A stretch of 64,000 bases of DNA from Thuidium tamariscinum (taxonomy: Eukaryota; Streptophyta; Bryopsida; Hypnales; Thuidiaceae). A program made the translations under genes and the position numbers. Below are positions 35,520 through 47,531 of this stretch, piece by piece. The notes beneath the pieces were generated by a model. The model ran no database searches and was not told the origin of the DNA. It was given only the letters and a program-made list of their open reading frames with translations. The stretch covers positions 23,203,501 through 23,267,500 of the forward strand of contig OX344749.2 of assembly GCA_947034885.2 (NCBI GenBank), in the 5' to 3' direction. Position 1 is the first letter of the stretch, and every line of letters starts with the position of its first letter.

Positions 35520-38500
35520 TCAAAAGCATTCGGCCACTCGGCAACGACCGCCGCGGCCAATGCGCCCCTCGCAAGCCTCCAAGTCGAGCCATCCATCAGG
35601 ATACTCATCAGCATAGGTCTCCACGGTCTCGTTCACCCTCGCGTGCTTCATGTGACGCAAGTACCGGCAATGCAGACCCGCGGGATGCGCATCTCGGAGC
35701 AGCGTTTCAGTAACGAGCTCGTCCATGGCGACATCAGTGTTCTCATTTACAGTGGCCTCGATCTGCTTGACACGGCGCCGCGCTAATCTTACTCGAAACA
35801 CGGACAGACTGAACGTGGACGGCCCGCTGCCCATGAACGACACCGAGCGAGAGCAGAGCTCCTGTTCCACGAGCGCAACCTGTGCGCCGTTGAGGTTCCT
35901 GGTGGGCAACAAACATTTTTAACCAACGGTTTAAGTAGGCAACACAACCCTCTCCTGTCTTGTAATATAATCACGATAGACTTAAAGATGGTTTCAATGA
36001 GACAGAAATGAAAGATAATAAGTAGAACTAAACAAATAAATCAGAATACATACTACGAAATCAAAATTTACTGATTTACAAATGTCTATGACGTATGATA
36101 CATAGTGTTCAGCAAGCGCCTTATTATTCCATGGAATAAGGTTGAAACCTTCTGGAGATCCCTACAAGAAAAGTGTCCTTGTTAATGCTTTATTCCCGGG
36201 CTTTATCTTTAAGGGCGAAGATTATTTTGAAGCTAAAAGACTTCATATTAGATATCGTTGGATTCATCTTTTTGAACTCTCTCATCACATTTTTACGAAG
36301 AAAACATACTTGTAATACGAAAAAAATAAGTCATTACACTGAATAATTGGCTAGTTTCCCACCTAATGTTGATGTCTTTTCCCAGAGTTTTCGTGGGGTC
36401 GAAGTACTGGCCATTTGCGAAGTTGGGCAAGCCAGGCACCTTCCATAGCCCAACAACGATGAGCCCGTGCTTCCGCAGAGACTCGACGATTTCTTTGATG
36501 AGCGCGACGCTTGCGGCCCCACGTAACCAGCCGTCTGTTGCGAGGTAGATCGCAGTGACGTTGTGGTTCAGTGCTCGTTCGCGAATTGTGGCGAGGATGT
36601 CGTTCTTGTCGAGAGTGACTCCACGGAAACTGCTTTTATTCTCGCAGCGCGTCTTGTTGGCCTTGCGCCACTCTTGAGCGTCGGGGTGTAAGCCAGAATC
36701 GATTACGGAGCCGTCGTCGCAACGTACGAAACAGAGTCCCAAGTGGTGCCCCCGACATTCTGATTCTTCGAACCTCCAGTGCACTGCAGAATTTCAAGCC
36801 AGGTGCGTAGCATTCTTGAGTCAGTTGGAAGAAATCATGCGTACGTTTATGTGGAGCTACGGTAGCGAGGATGAGGAAACAAAAGTGTTTATGAGGAAGC
36901 TGAAGAAAGTTGGGTTGAACTCATGAGTAGCCTAATCATAACATTCCGTAATAGACACCTTGAGGATCATTATGAAGTGATGGTTGAACGTCATGATCAA
37001 GACGATGATGAACGAGAGCTCTAAACAATCCTTGCTCAAGCAAGATAAAACAAACCACAACCAAATCAATGCGGTGTTGTGCCACCACCTCTATAGCGGC
37101 TTTCAGACCTAGGAATGGACATTTGAAAGAGAAAATATTGAACTTACAATTGATCATCCACTAAATACATCGGCATAGAAAGTGGCATTTGTTGAACAAG
37201 GATCAACAAGAAAATGAATTACCTTAGTCACTGAAGAGAACGAGAACAACATGAGAGATCTATGGTGGGACTTACGTTCAATTCAATATGGTGCCACTAA
37301 TCAAGAGTAGGATCTCAAATGGAAAACAAATTTAGCAGGTTGAACACTCAGACCGTCTCTCATGCCGTCACGTGAAAATCTCCTGTTAGTATTAAAAGCT
37401 TGACTGTTGGAACGCATCTCGTTCTGGACACATAGTCTTGAAACCTACCTAATCAAGAAAATGAAGGAAGGGGAACCTTAAACCCTAAATTGGAGGTTTA
37501 GGGTTTATTACCTGCCAAGTACCGAGTGCCGTCTCCGAGAGCATACTCCTGAAGTGCATCGGCGAGTTTGTTAATATGAGCTGCAGGTCGAATGAAAGCC
37601 GAGATGGCCAAGAATGCGCCTCTCCATCTCAGCCCTGGAAACAAGCCCAACATACCAACACACCGAGCACTGCGGCTGCCAAGCGAGGTGGCAATATCCT
37701 CCGGAGCTGTCCACTTCACGTAATCCCATTTCAGATTCAACGCTTCCTGCATCTCGTCAAGGTAATGACCGTCCAACCGTTTCACATGAGAAGGCAGTTC
37801 TTGTTACCATTCCATTACTTTCGTACTTGCAATTCACTCCTGTCAGTGATTGAAATGCCATCTCAGAGGTATTCTAAAAAAATACAAATTGCAGCATATC
37901 ATATCTTGTTAGCTTTGTTATTTATAATGCTCTCTTGTCATTGCGCTTTGTGGTTGGAAAAAGGGGAGTAGGATTGAGAGTCACAACCCGTAATCCAGCA
38001 TTCCGCTTTAGATCTTCAAGATTTGACGATTTCAATATATTTTCCGGTTATCGAGCATGCATTTCTACAGGAGAAATCCAAAATACCCATCCATGAAATT
38101 TTAGAAGTCTTCCAGAGGCAATGTCCAGTGATGTTTGAATGCGAGACACTAGGATACACTAAGAACGGAGTTTGGACACGAAAGGTCATTGGTCCAATTT
38201 CCATATTGAATTTCCTGTGTATACTAGAAATCACACGCCCAAAATTTATCCAATAAATCTTAGTTGTGTTACAAGTAGTAGGGTTGACAAATGAGATCCC
38301 GTTGTAAATCTCTATGCTTGCAATTCACTGGTACCAAATCCAGAGGGATTCCAGTAAACCAATCCACAATACAATTCGCAGGGTTGTTACAGCAGCTCGA
38401 TTACCGAGGGCGGAGTATAGTTTGAAAGATTTTAAGAGAGGATTATGTCCAATAACCGATTTCCTTGTCCGGATATCTAGTACTACACAATCTTCATGCT

Positions 38501-40109
38501 TGCATTGCTCTAGAAAAAATCCACCCAAAATTTTTCTAAGACATTACTGTTCTAGTCGTGTTACAATTAGCAGTGTTGACAAATGAATTCGTGTTGTCAA
38601 TCTCCAAGCTTTCAATTCACTGGTATCAAATCCAGCGGTATTCCAGTAACCCTATCCATAATCTCCAATTAACAGGGTCATTCAAGCAGCAAGATTTCCA
38701 ATTGTGATAGTTGCGACAGAGACCGACTCACATTATTGCTCGGGTACTTCTTCCATCTGGAGTCCATCCGCGGCTCCCGAGAAGTCTTGAGCATCCACTT
38801 GTCGTCCAAGGTGCGATGGCATACTCGCAAGCACCGCTGCAACGACGCCACTCGCGTGAACTTGGAGAGCGAAGCCACTTCGTAGCGATCCTCCCACGCC
38901 AGCCCCGACCTCACTCGCCCCGTGTGTCTGGAGGGCCCTGGGAAGAACGAACTCAGACAGAGAGTCCGGTTGAGGGAGCGCGCCATCACGGCAGCTGACA
39001 GGAACTCCATGAACTGGTTGCCTGCTCCCACTTGCCAACTCAACAGAGGCACCAAAAATTTCTCCTCGACACTATCACTGGCCACCTGATGACATTCCAC
39101 AACGCGTGCATTAGTGCATATCATTCTTCAACCAGTTGCAAGACCATCCTATTTTTTTGGAAGAAATTGTGTGCAGGCTAGTGCGGAGATTTTTGAATGA
39201 TGGGGAGAATAGTGAAAGATGTTGGAAGAATCAAAGGAAGGTCATTTTCTGTAAAAATGGCAAAGTTTACTGAACCCACTCGCATTTTACAACCACTCTT
39301 CCCTCACTGAGAGTTTCACCAACCTCAAGGAATATTAGAAAGCGCATGATTGGAAACTGATTAATTTAGTAATCTTCATGCTGCTGCCAATTCTGGAGAC
39401 TCATCTACCCCTCTTTACAATATCGAAAAAAAATGAAATTCCACTGAATTATCCAGCACTTTGCCTCCTTCCAATCCAGCACTTAGCATTGATCAGTGCC
39501 AATTTTTTCTTCCGAAAGTACTGTAGATGCCACTCTTGCGAAAACCACCACAAGCTGCAATGTCCTTAAACAATTCCTGCTAAGCACTCGCACAACAATT
39601 TCAAACCTCCCAACCAAGACTCGAGGTTAAGAACTTACAGACACAAGCCCGGCGGGTGATGCAACCGGGGCTTCGGAAGGCACAGCGCCAGAATGACTCT
39701 TCGTGGTGAAATTCTCTCCTTCCAAAACAGGGTCATTGCCACCATCAGACGAACTTGTAGGCGGCCAAGACGACCCCTCAGAAACTTCAAAATTTGTTAA
39801 ACTCTCATTTCTCGGTACATCTTGAGGGTTGAGGGTAACAGTAGGAGACAGAAAGGTTTGCAAAGGGGGCGGGGAGCTCAAAGTTTCTGCAGTGAGATGG
39901 TTTGGAGGGCTTGTTGTGGTGGGACTTTTGACGCCCGTGCCGTTGACTAGCATGAGCAACGTGTTAAAGTTGTCACTCCAAGTGCGGCTCTCGGGCAACA
40001 TTTGGAAGCTGACGGTGGAGAGGATGATCACCAGGACAAAGACTGGGATCGCTGCCGTGTAGGAGAGCGGCAGGCGATCGCTGAGCCGCCACTTGAAGAG
40101 CTTGGCCAT
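35520..40109 (-). CDS. GDP-fucose protein O-fucosyltransferase family protein
   Basis: Likely Golgi glycosyltransferase of the plant O-fucosyltransferase-like family; acceptor unknown. Minus-strand exons: 39639-40109, 38732-39085, about 37512-37799, 36363-36783 and 35520-35898. Exon 1 gives a type II topology: short basic N-terminus (MAKLFKWRLSDRL), a membrane segment (AAIPVFVLVIILSTVSF, residues about 19-35) and a Ser/Thr/Pro-rich stem. Exon 2 has GAGNQFMEFLSAAVMARSLN, the family's substrate-loop motif. Exons 3-4 join in phase to give RYLAVHWRFEESEC, the conserved HxRxE-like strand, and exon 4 has VTAIYLATDGWLRG. Exon 5 gives QVALVEQELCSRSVSFMGSG, the typical C-terminal motif. Exon 2 ends in phase 0 but exon 3 seems to begin in phase 1, so a small exon in 37800-38731 is missing or one boundary is wrong. 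Expected length is about 630 residues. Confidence 0.83.
38225..38700. repeat. Direct tandem duplication inside an intron of the fucosyltransferase gene
   Basis: The stretch 'cttagttgtgttacaag...ttgcaattcactggtaccaaatccag' (about 38258-38400) recurs as 'ctagtcgtgttacaatt...ttcaattcactggtatcaaatccag' (about 38550-38695), an offset of about 295 bp. Similarity also covers 50-60 bp before each unit. Non-coding. Confidence 0.65.
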
Positions 40110-40194
40110 TTTCTAGGGATGCCTGCGTGCAAACAGATGCAACAAGTTTGAGGATGCATCGGAGCTTCGGAGTGGTGGACTGATTCAAGAGTGA

Positions 40195-41350
40195 TTACGT
40201 ACTTGCTACCGAAACAGTCTACTTGATTGTTGGAGCAGGAAACATGCATTCCTCATAAGACAGAAAAATTGATCTTTGCCTAAACTTGAAGGTTAGGGTC
40301 TACGGTTTGCAAATTGACCCATTTATCTTGAAAAATTTGTGCTGAGGGGACTGTGTGGATTCGAATTCTATGCAGTGGACTCAGGGGAGATCGCTTGCAA
40401 TTATACTCAATTAAAACAATCAATCGATTGTTGGAGCAGAAAACTTTCCATCGTACGTAGACTCCAAATTTTTTCCTATTCAAGACGTCGTCAAACTTGA
40501 GGGTCCCGATAACTTAATCGAAATTTCGTGACACTCTGAGCTGAGAGGACTGCAGATGTATTCAAATTCGATGGAGCGGATTCAAGAGGGATCGCTTGCA
40601 GTACTTCTCAAGAAACAATCAAAGCGACTCCTGGAGCAGGAAATATACCTCATAAGACTGCAATTTGTTGCTATTTGAAAGAGTTAACTTTTGCCTAATT
40701 ATCTTGAAACTCTGTGCTGCGAGGATTGTGGATTCAAATTCTGTGCAGTGGATTCAGGAGAGACCACTTGCACTGCTTCTCCAGAAACAATCAATTCGAC
40801 TATTGGAGCAGGAAACTTTCCTCATTTATTCCTATTCAAGACTAGCTCAAAGTTTGCCCAATTACCTTAAAAAACTCTGTTGAGTTGACTGCGGATTCAA
40901 ATTCTACGGAGCGGATTAAAGAGAGATCATTTGCAAATCCTCTCAAGAGACAATCAGACCGATTGCTGGAGCAGAAAACGTTCCACATCGAGGTGCAAAT
41001 TTATGGCTTGCCCTAAGGGTCAACTTGCCCAATTATCATGAAAACTCTGAGCCGAGAGGAAGTCCTGCGGGTTCAAATTCTATGGCTCAGCGGATTGAAG
41101 AGCGACCACTTGCAATTCATCTCAAGACACGATCGGAATGATCAACTGCTGGAGCAAGAACCGTTCTACATCAGGCTGCAAATTTATACCTAATCAGAAC
41201 CTGCCGAAAGTAAGGGTCGAAAATTTGCCCAAAATTATCATAAACGTCGATCTCTTCTAAGACTCGGACTGCGGATTCCAATTGTATGGAGCAGAAGAAG
41301 CTACGATTTTGTACAGCTTAAGGTCGTGTTCGAGTTTGCTTACCCACTTG
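40195..41350. repeat. Degenerate tandem array upstream of the fucosyltransferase gene, ~160-200 bp units
   Basis: The anchor 'ctggagcaggaaac' or a variant occurs near 40231, 40432, 40632, 40804, 40967 and 41150 (spacings 201, 200, 172, 163 and 183). Each unit also carries 'attatcttgaaactctgngctgagagga', 'tgcggattcaaattctatggagcggattcaagagag' and 'cacttgcaattctctcaagaaacaatc'. About six units start within 90 bp of the presumed start codon and cover about 1.15 kb, so they occupy the promoter or 5' UTR. Confidence 0.8.
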
Positions 41351-42390
41351 CAATCCACGCCTGCTCCCTAACAAGCAGCCTCCGAAATTGCGTTAGACTT
41401 CCTCAGGATCATGCGCACGCCGGGTAATGATCACATGAATTGCAGCTTTGAAGTTCAGTTCCGATTTCGAAGAAACTAGAGAGCCTGACGAGTTTTCTCG
41501 CCCGGCAATATTCATGCTTTGACAACAGAAACTGCATGCTCATCAAGCCCAGTCAATTCCTTGAGCTTCAACTGGAATTGCAAGGCCAAGGTCAAACAAA
41601 ACTACAACGTACATCTCCAGAGGACTTCGAACAATCGATCGACATACTTTAATAGTTGTCAGTAGCAGCAGTTGATCCTCCTGAGGCTGAGCCTTGCGGA
41701 ATCGCCGGACGACAAAACTTAGTTTTCTTTCTCGATCTCTCTATCAACTGCTGGTTTTCAACCTCAACAACTCGAGTGGTGAGAGGGCACCAGAATTGAA
41801 GCTTTGGAGAGATGGACAGAGCTGTACTGTAACAAGCAAACTGAAAGCACCCCGCATCTTCATCGTCCAGCAGAGTCAGAGAGGGATTCTCTGCTCCTTT
41901 TCCGTCATTTCGCGGAACTCTTGTTGTGCTTGCTTGCCGGCATCCAGGGCGGCCGGGGTGCACTGACCCCCTTGGGAAAACGCTGAAATTTTTTTATTTT
42001 CCACGCATGATTAAATTTGCAAATTTTGAAATTCATACTTGCAATCAGAGCTCTCAAATTCTTCGAGAGAAGAGTACAAGGTAAAGCAATCAAGCACCGA
42101 ATTGTTTTTTTGTTTTTTTTCTTGCAATGAATGACTTGGAAGGGTCAAGTGAGGAGGCCAGTTCACCTTGACCCAGCTAGAAGGAGCATTCAACCCTTGA
42201 AGGATGGAGTGGTGGCCGTGGAGGCTGTGGAAATCATGCATTTTGATACCATGTGACATCATTGACTTTGAATAAGCCAAATATTCTCATTGGAAGTTAA
42301 ACTATTGTAGAAGATCTCTCCTTTTCATCCCTAATATCGAGGATGAATAGTTGCACTTCTGTCCTACAAGAACAAGTTCTTTCTCATTTA
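41351..42390. other. Gene-free DNA
   Basis: Short ORFs on both strands (about 41650-41990 and 42011-42280) have no recognisable domains. Nothing else seen. Confidence 0.4.
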
Positions 42391-42740
42391 GTGGACACAA
42401 AATGTCCGTCTTAATGGCGGATTTCATTAAAATGGCAGTATTTTACTAATTTGACACTTTTGACAGTTCAGACCGCGCAATCTGAAATCTACACTTGTCA
42501 TAGATTTTTGAAATCTATAGGTGTTGTAGATTTCTAAAATCCATACCTATCCAAGATGTTTCAAACCGCGAGATATGAAATCTCAATCTGTCATAGATTT
42601 TGAAAATCTATATATGTCATAGATGTCTGAAAATCTATATTTGTCTTAGATATTAATTTTCAGTTTAGACTGCGCAATCTGAAAAATGGCATTTGGAATT
42701 CCACCATTTTAACGAAATTAGCCATCTTAACATTTGTGGG
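42391..42740. mobile_element. Long-inverted-end non-autonomous element with internal short repeats
   Basis: Left arm reads approximately 'gtggacacaaaatgtccg' then 'tcttaatggcggatttca' then 'ttaaaatggcag'. The right arm is its diverged inverse ('ccattttaacgaaatta', 'gccatcttaacattt'). The interior holds several copies of a 'tgtcatagattttgaaatctata' phrase, each nearly palindromic. Family unknown; long inverted arms would fit a Mutator-like or foldback type. Its right edge overlaps the left end of MITE copy B. Confidence 0.55.
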
Positions 42741-43010
42741 TACATCCAAAAGCGCAATTGATGTTAAAGTGCCATTTACAATCTGTGTACATTTCCAAAA
42801 TTAGTTAATGTAAATAGATTGTAGATGGCACTTTCAAGAACAAACTTTGACCCTTAAAAACTTTTGCAAACTATATCCAAATGGTACGTTTTTTAGTGCA
42901 TTGGAACGTGCTTTCACTTGCCAACAAGACTATATAAAAATCTCAATAGCGTGATTATAGTAACAAAGCACAATACCAATTTTTAGCTTTTTGGAGTGTA
43001 CCAATTTTAA
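42727..43010. mobile_element. AGGTAGGTACACCC-ended MITE, copy B (diverged)
   Basis: 284 bp. Ends are degraded ('gtgggtacatccaaaag' and 'ctttttggagtgtaccaa') but the interior aligns with copies A and C, including 'aacttttgcaaactatatccaaat' and 'gctttcacttgccaacaaga'. Hairpin arms 42766-42784 and 42826-42844. Confidence 0.7.
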
Positions 43011-43259
43011 CTAGTGTATTGTAATCATTTGGAATGTAAGGTACCATGAACCACCAATGGCTATTTAGAATGGTGTCTACTACTCCGTATTTATCACTAG
43101 AACAACATTGGTTGTGGTGGTGGTGCAACATTTGTGGTGAGCATTTGTAGTGCATGTTCAGGATCTTCATAGTTAAAAATGTTTGCACTATTGATCTTGA
43201 ATTTAAAGTTTTTATTTTGAAGAATTGAGTTGAAAGTCTTAGCAATACAAACTCAAAAA

Positions 43260-44500
43260 AAGAAACTTGATTTTTTATTCCTTAAAAAAAAGTTGAAAGT
43301 AAAAATTAGTATGAGATTGAAGGGAAAACTTAATGGTTAATAGTTTAACATGGAACTAATGTACAATAATCAATAGTGAGATTGTTAATAGCAAGTGAAC
43401 TACACCCTATTGAACCTATATTTTTTTAATTAAAATCTGTGAAAATTGTATTTACAAAAGAATCCTTCAAGTTATTTTTTCAAGACATGCTTAGCTTCTA
43501 AATGTCTAAGGTCTTTTTTGAACTTCTAGGGATTTGCTCTAAATTGAACAAAATAACAACATTTTGATAAGCTTAATCATTTTTTTGAAATGTAATCGTA
43601 CAAATTCAAACTATACATATTAGAGATCATTTAGAAAAAAAATATAGTAATATCACTTATGGATTGAAAAATTGTAATGTTTGATGTTGAGGGATGGTGT
43701 TAAAACTATAAAAGTGACTTGAAATATTTCTTTGTTCTTTTGACATGTCAAATTGAAAAATTAAAGTTGGTCACCAAAAAAATATGAGGTTAGAGGGACT
43801 AACATGCATAACCCCAACTAATTTATGGCTTTTCAGAATTTACTCTACAATTTTCTTAAATGAATTTTTAATGTTTTTTTTTCCAAGATCTAAGGTAGGA
43901 GGCTCTAAAATAGAGCGGGCATTAAGAATGGAACCTATAAAAGGCATTGAAATGGACAATATGTGGTTCTTAAATGGACCTCTATACTCATTGAATGAAA
44001 TGAAGGTAGAAGCATTGGGAATAGTGAGAGCCAATCATTCTCCTTGCTTTTCCATCTTTTCTTTGAAATTGCAAGCGAACCATTCATGGAAGATCTAGGG
44101 ACATAAATAGGGACCTACAACCCATTTCGTTTGAAAATTCATAACTAATTCAAAAACGCTCCAAAAAATATGAAATCACTTGTGCTAGATTCCTCATCTA
44201 TTTTTCTTCCTCTGAAAAATGGGCTAGAAATATTTACGTTTGTTTAATTACATGAAAAAGGCAGATCAGCCCTTAGATGCTCCATTTCTGAGCCTTCTAC
44301 CTTAGTGTATTGAAGATCATTTCCAAGAGCCCTCAACGCTACGAAAAGTCAAGATTGCAATGGCCACACTTGCACAATACCTTCAATATAAAAATCATAA
44401 CCAATCATTTAAAAGATTGGAGTTTGATGCTTAAACTAATCTACATATAAAACTTTGTATCACATCATTTTGACAAATATTGCAAATGTTACAAGTGTTT
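43260..44500. mobile_element. Nest of TTAA-family elements
   Basis: 43260-43490 matches the interior of copy 2 (about 15000-15190). From 43491 ('ttagcttctaaatgtctaag') the sequence switches to the interior of copy 3, and a third element interrupts that at 43893-44302. Copy-3-like sequence resumes after 44304 ('atcatttccaagagccctcaac') and fades near 44450-44500. So at least three insertions are layered here. Confidence 0.65.
43893..44302. mobile_element. AGGTAGNAGGCTC-ended TA element, short copy
   Basis: 410 bp. Left end AGGTAGGAGGCTCTAAAATA; reverse complement of the right end AGGTAGAAGGCTCAGAAATG. TA duplicated at 43891-43892 and 44303-44304. The unoccupied paralogous site at 22851-22863 carries a single TA, which fixes the target duplication. 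Confidence 0.85.
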
Positions 44501-45779
44501 TTTTTCCAATTTCAATGTCAAATTAGGTTGCTAAAAATGTATTATAAGAAGTCAAATTAATTAACTTGATTTGATTTTATAGATTGATACCTATGCAAAA
44601 ATATATAAACCATTCAATTCCAAATTATGACATAAAATTTATAAGGAGTTTTATTTGGTAAGCATTGAAGTTGTAGAAAAATTATAAAGTCATTTCTTGA
44701 ACTCAATTTTCAAAAATTTCAAATAAGAACAAAAAAAAACACCTATTGTTTACTAAATCATTTTTACCATTGGAATTTTCCATCCTCAATTCCTTATGGA
44801 TTTTTGAATTATTTTTGGTTCTAAAATATTAAAAATTTACTTTTGGTTGTGGCAATGGCATAGGTTATACTAGTGAAAAATGAAAAATATGAGAAAGAAG
44901 GTAAACCAAGATGATACTGCTGCTCTCCTTGTAATTGTACACTTAATTCCAAGGGCTTTATTTTGAAACAAATAGTACACCATTCAAACATGAAGGTCAA
45001 ATTAGAATATAGATGCTAATAAACTAATTTAGTTTATTATTTGTAAATCTCAAACTCTTCGAAAGCTAGGTGATATAATTTTGCACTCTTACAAATAGCA
45101 TAAATCAATGTATCTTACAAAAATGAAAACAATCCATAGTTCATCCTTTGATAAGAGGGTCTACAAAGTGCCTATTTTAGAATTGATAATTAATTTGGAG
45201 AATTTAGAATTCTTGAAATATTCTTTTAGAACTTTTTCCTTGAAAGACAAATAGACTTGACAAATAATCCAAGTCATTTCATTCTTTTTTTTGAAACATA
45301 TATAGTAGTACTAGTTATAAATCAATTTTAAAATTGAAATGCAATGGTTACTAGATGCATTCAGCTCTTGAGATGTACACTACTTATTTATTTTTGCTAC
45401 AATGACAAAATAAAATATAAGATAGACTATTCTATTCAAGTCCAAACTTCCATTCCAAGCATCTACACTAAATAGGGATTTTAAGGGGACTCATACTAAA
45501 TAATCAACATTTCATACTATATAAATATATCTACCTTTGTTGCACCTCAATAGTTATTGAAGTATTTGGGGGCTCTACATCATGTTTCAAACATTTCTAA
45601 TTTTCTATAATAAAGTTCCTTTAGTTTTTTAGTTCCCTTAAAATCTCTTTTAGTGTAGAAAAAGCTCTATAGTAGGGTATTTGTTTTAGAAAACAACAAA
45701 ATTACAAATGAAGGAATTAATTTGTCACTTACGGAGTTGATTGCATGAAATGAAGATAACATGTGTTTGGAATGGACAA
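44501..45779. other. AT-rich gene-free DNA
   Basis: No credible ORF and no clear element ends. Confidence 0.4.
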
Positions 45780-46190
45780 AATCTATCCTTTAGTGATACA
45801 TTGTCATTAATTTTCTCTTAAAGTACAACCACCCATTTTCAACTAGCACCCTACAACCAACATATAGATTGATGTATTTCCAACCAAGGCTAGAAATCAA
45901 TGTTTTTTTTTTCTCCTTTTCAAAGTTGGAACTATAAGTTCATCACATGTCCCAAAATAGTGTTTTAGAAAATAGGAAGTAGTGAGTGGGAAAGTAGTTT
46001 TTCCAATGATTGAAATGAGAAGAGTCCAAAGATTGGCTATAAATCTAGTACACTTTTTGCCTTTTGAAATTGATAGTAATTTCAATTCATGCCAAAAAGT
46101 TACCAAAGGTTTTACAAACCCCATCATTTCCATCATTGCACCTCTTAAAAATATTGGCTTTGTTTTGCTCTACACTTGATTACCTCTAAA
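45780..46190. repeat. Dispersed repeat of unknown type, copy 1
   Basis: About 400 bp that align, diverged, with about 59160-59585 in the same orientation ('aagtacaaccaccc', 'tttccaac..aggctagaa', 'tcattgcacctcttaaaaata'). A CATTAG-ended MITE (46195-46457) sits at its right edge. No ends were identified. Confidence 0.6.
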
Positions 46191-46194
46191 ATAC

Positions 46195-46457
46195 CATTAG
46201 AAGAAATCTGAGGGCATTACAGGGCCGTTTTGGGTCTGTTCTTGAAACAGCTCCTAATGCCACCGGCCGATGTCAAGCCGGCTTTAATCCAAAAATAAAA
46301 TAAAATTGGGGGTCTTGAAATATGAAAATAAGTCAAAAAAAAATTTAATTACATGGTAGGGGCGTGACCACGTAGGATTCGAGTTCACTGGGCAAAAGCA
46401 GCATCCCCGCAATCCAGGAACCTGCAGTCTCCTAATGCCCTCAAATTTCATCTAATG
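46195..46457. mobile_element. CATTAG-ended MITE, copy 3
   Basis: 263 bp. Inverted ends CATTAGAAGAAATCTGAGGG and CATTAGATGAAATTTGAGGG. The interior aligns with copy 4 at 58815 over its length ('gaaatatgaaaataagtcaaaa', 'gaccacgtaggattcgagtt', 'ctgcagtctcctaatgccctc'). Confidence 0.85.
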
Positions 46458-46485
46458 ATTAAATGTTCAATTATCAATGATTCTA

Positions 46486-46880
46486 CCTTAAGGGAGAAAC
46501 ACCCATTTCTGTTCCTATACCTATTCTTGGATCCTAGAGTACCACTAAATCTGTCCATAAGTATTCATTAAAGCGTTCGACAAATGTTTAATTCTAATTT
46601 GTTGATGCAGTTGTAAGACACATGTATAGCTTTCATTCACTGACAACTGATTTCAACAGGTGTTCAATTAAAGGTACACCTATAGGACGGTTCCAATGGT
46701 CTAGGGAGCCAATACTTTGGAAATTTATAGAAATTACATACTGATTCCGAAAATTTTGATTTTTTTTTAATATTCATAATTTTCACTCGCTAATATTCGA
46801 AAAATATCAGTTTTAGAAAATGCTGCCTCCAACTATGCTGAATTCCTTATTTGGACGGTTTTGGGTGTTTCCACTGTAGT
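46486..46880. mobile_element. Small element with TAAGGGAGAAACACCCA end, copy 1
   Basis: About 395 bp. Left end TAAGGGAGAAACACCCA; right end 'ttttgggtgtttccactgta', an imperfect inverse. It aligns in reverse orientation with about 58255-58652. Non-coding. Confidence 0.55.
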
Positions 46881-46920
46881 TGCTACAAATCAATCCAAAT
46901 CAATTCACTCAAGCAATATA

Positions 46921-47529
46921 GGAGAGGGCTCATAAACCGCTTAGGCTTTTGCACCTGTCCACTAGGATGCTTTGAAATGGATCATTTACTATGAGAAAAT
47001 GAATTGTGGATTACATTGAAGCATGCTAAGACTTTGTTTTCACTAATTGAATGGATGGTTTCAAAGTCCCATTGGGTTCATCCTCAACTATGTGGATAGG
47101 TGTCTCCTAAATATATTCAAAATAAGGATTGATTGTTGAACTACCTTCTCTCAAGTGATAAAAAAATCTATGTGAAAGAATGATTTATTCAACCACCCAT
47201 TTTAGTTTTTGAAAGGGACACATTTAGAAACAAATTGTATCACTTTGACATGTTGCACTGCTAGTTTTTGAACCAAGCCATATTTTTTTTCAAACTACGC
47301 ATGTATAGGTTTGCAAGGCCTACTGATCATCACTATGGGCCTTATGCTAGATTATGTTTGAAAATTCATAACTAATTCAATAATGCTTCAAAAATTATGA
47401 AACAACTTGTGTTAGAATCCTCATCTATTTCTCCTTGACTGAAAAATGAGTTAAAAATATTCCAGTTCAAGGAAATATGTGAAAAGGGGAAATTAGCCCT
47501 TAGATGGGCGGTTTCTGAACCTCTTACCT
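46921..47529. mobile_element. AGGTAGNAGGCTC-family TA element, long copy 1
   Basis: About 609 bp, from 'ggagagggctcataaacc' to 'ggtttctgaacctcttacct', with TA on both sides. It aligns with 60495-61245 and, in shortened form, 43893-44302. Near 47131-47149 it retains the empty site for the hairpin element found in the 60495 copy. Confidence 0.65.
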
Positions 47530-47531
47530 TA

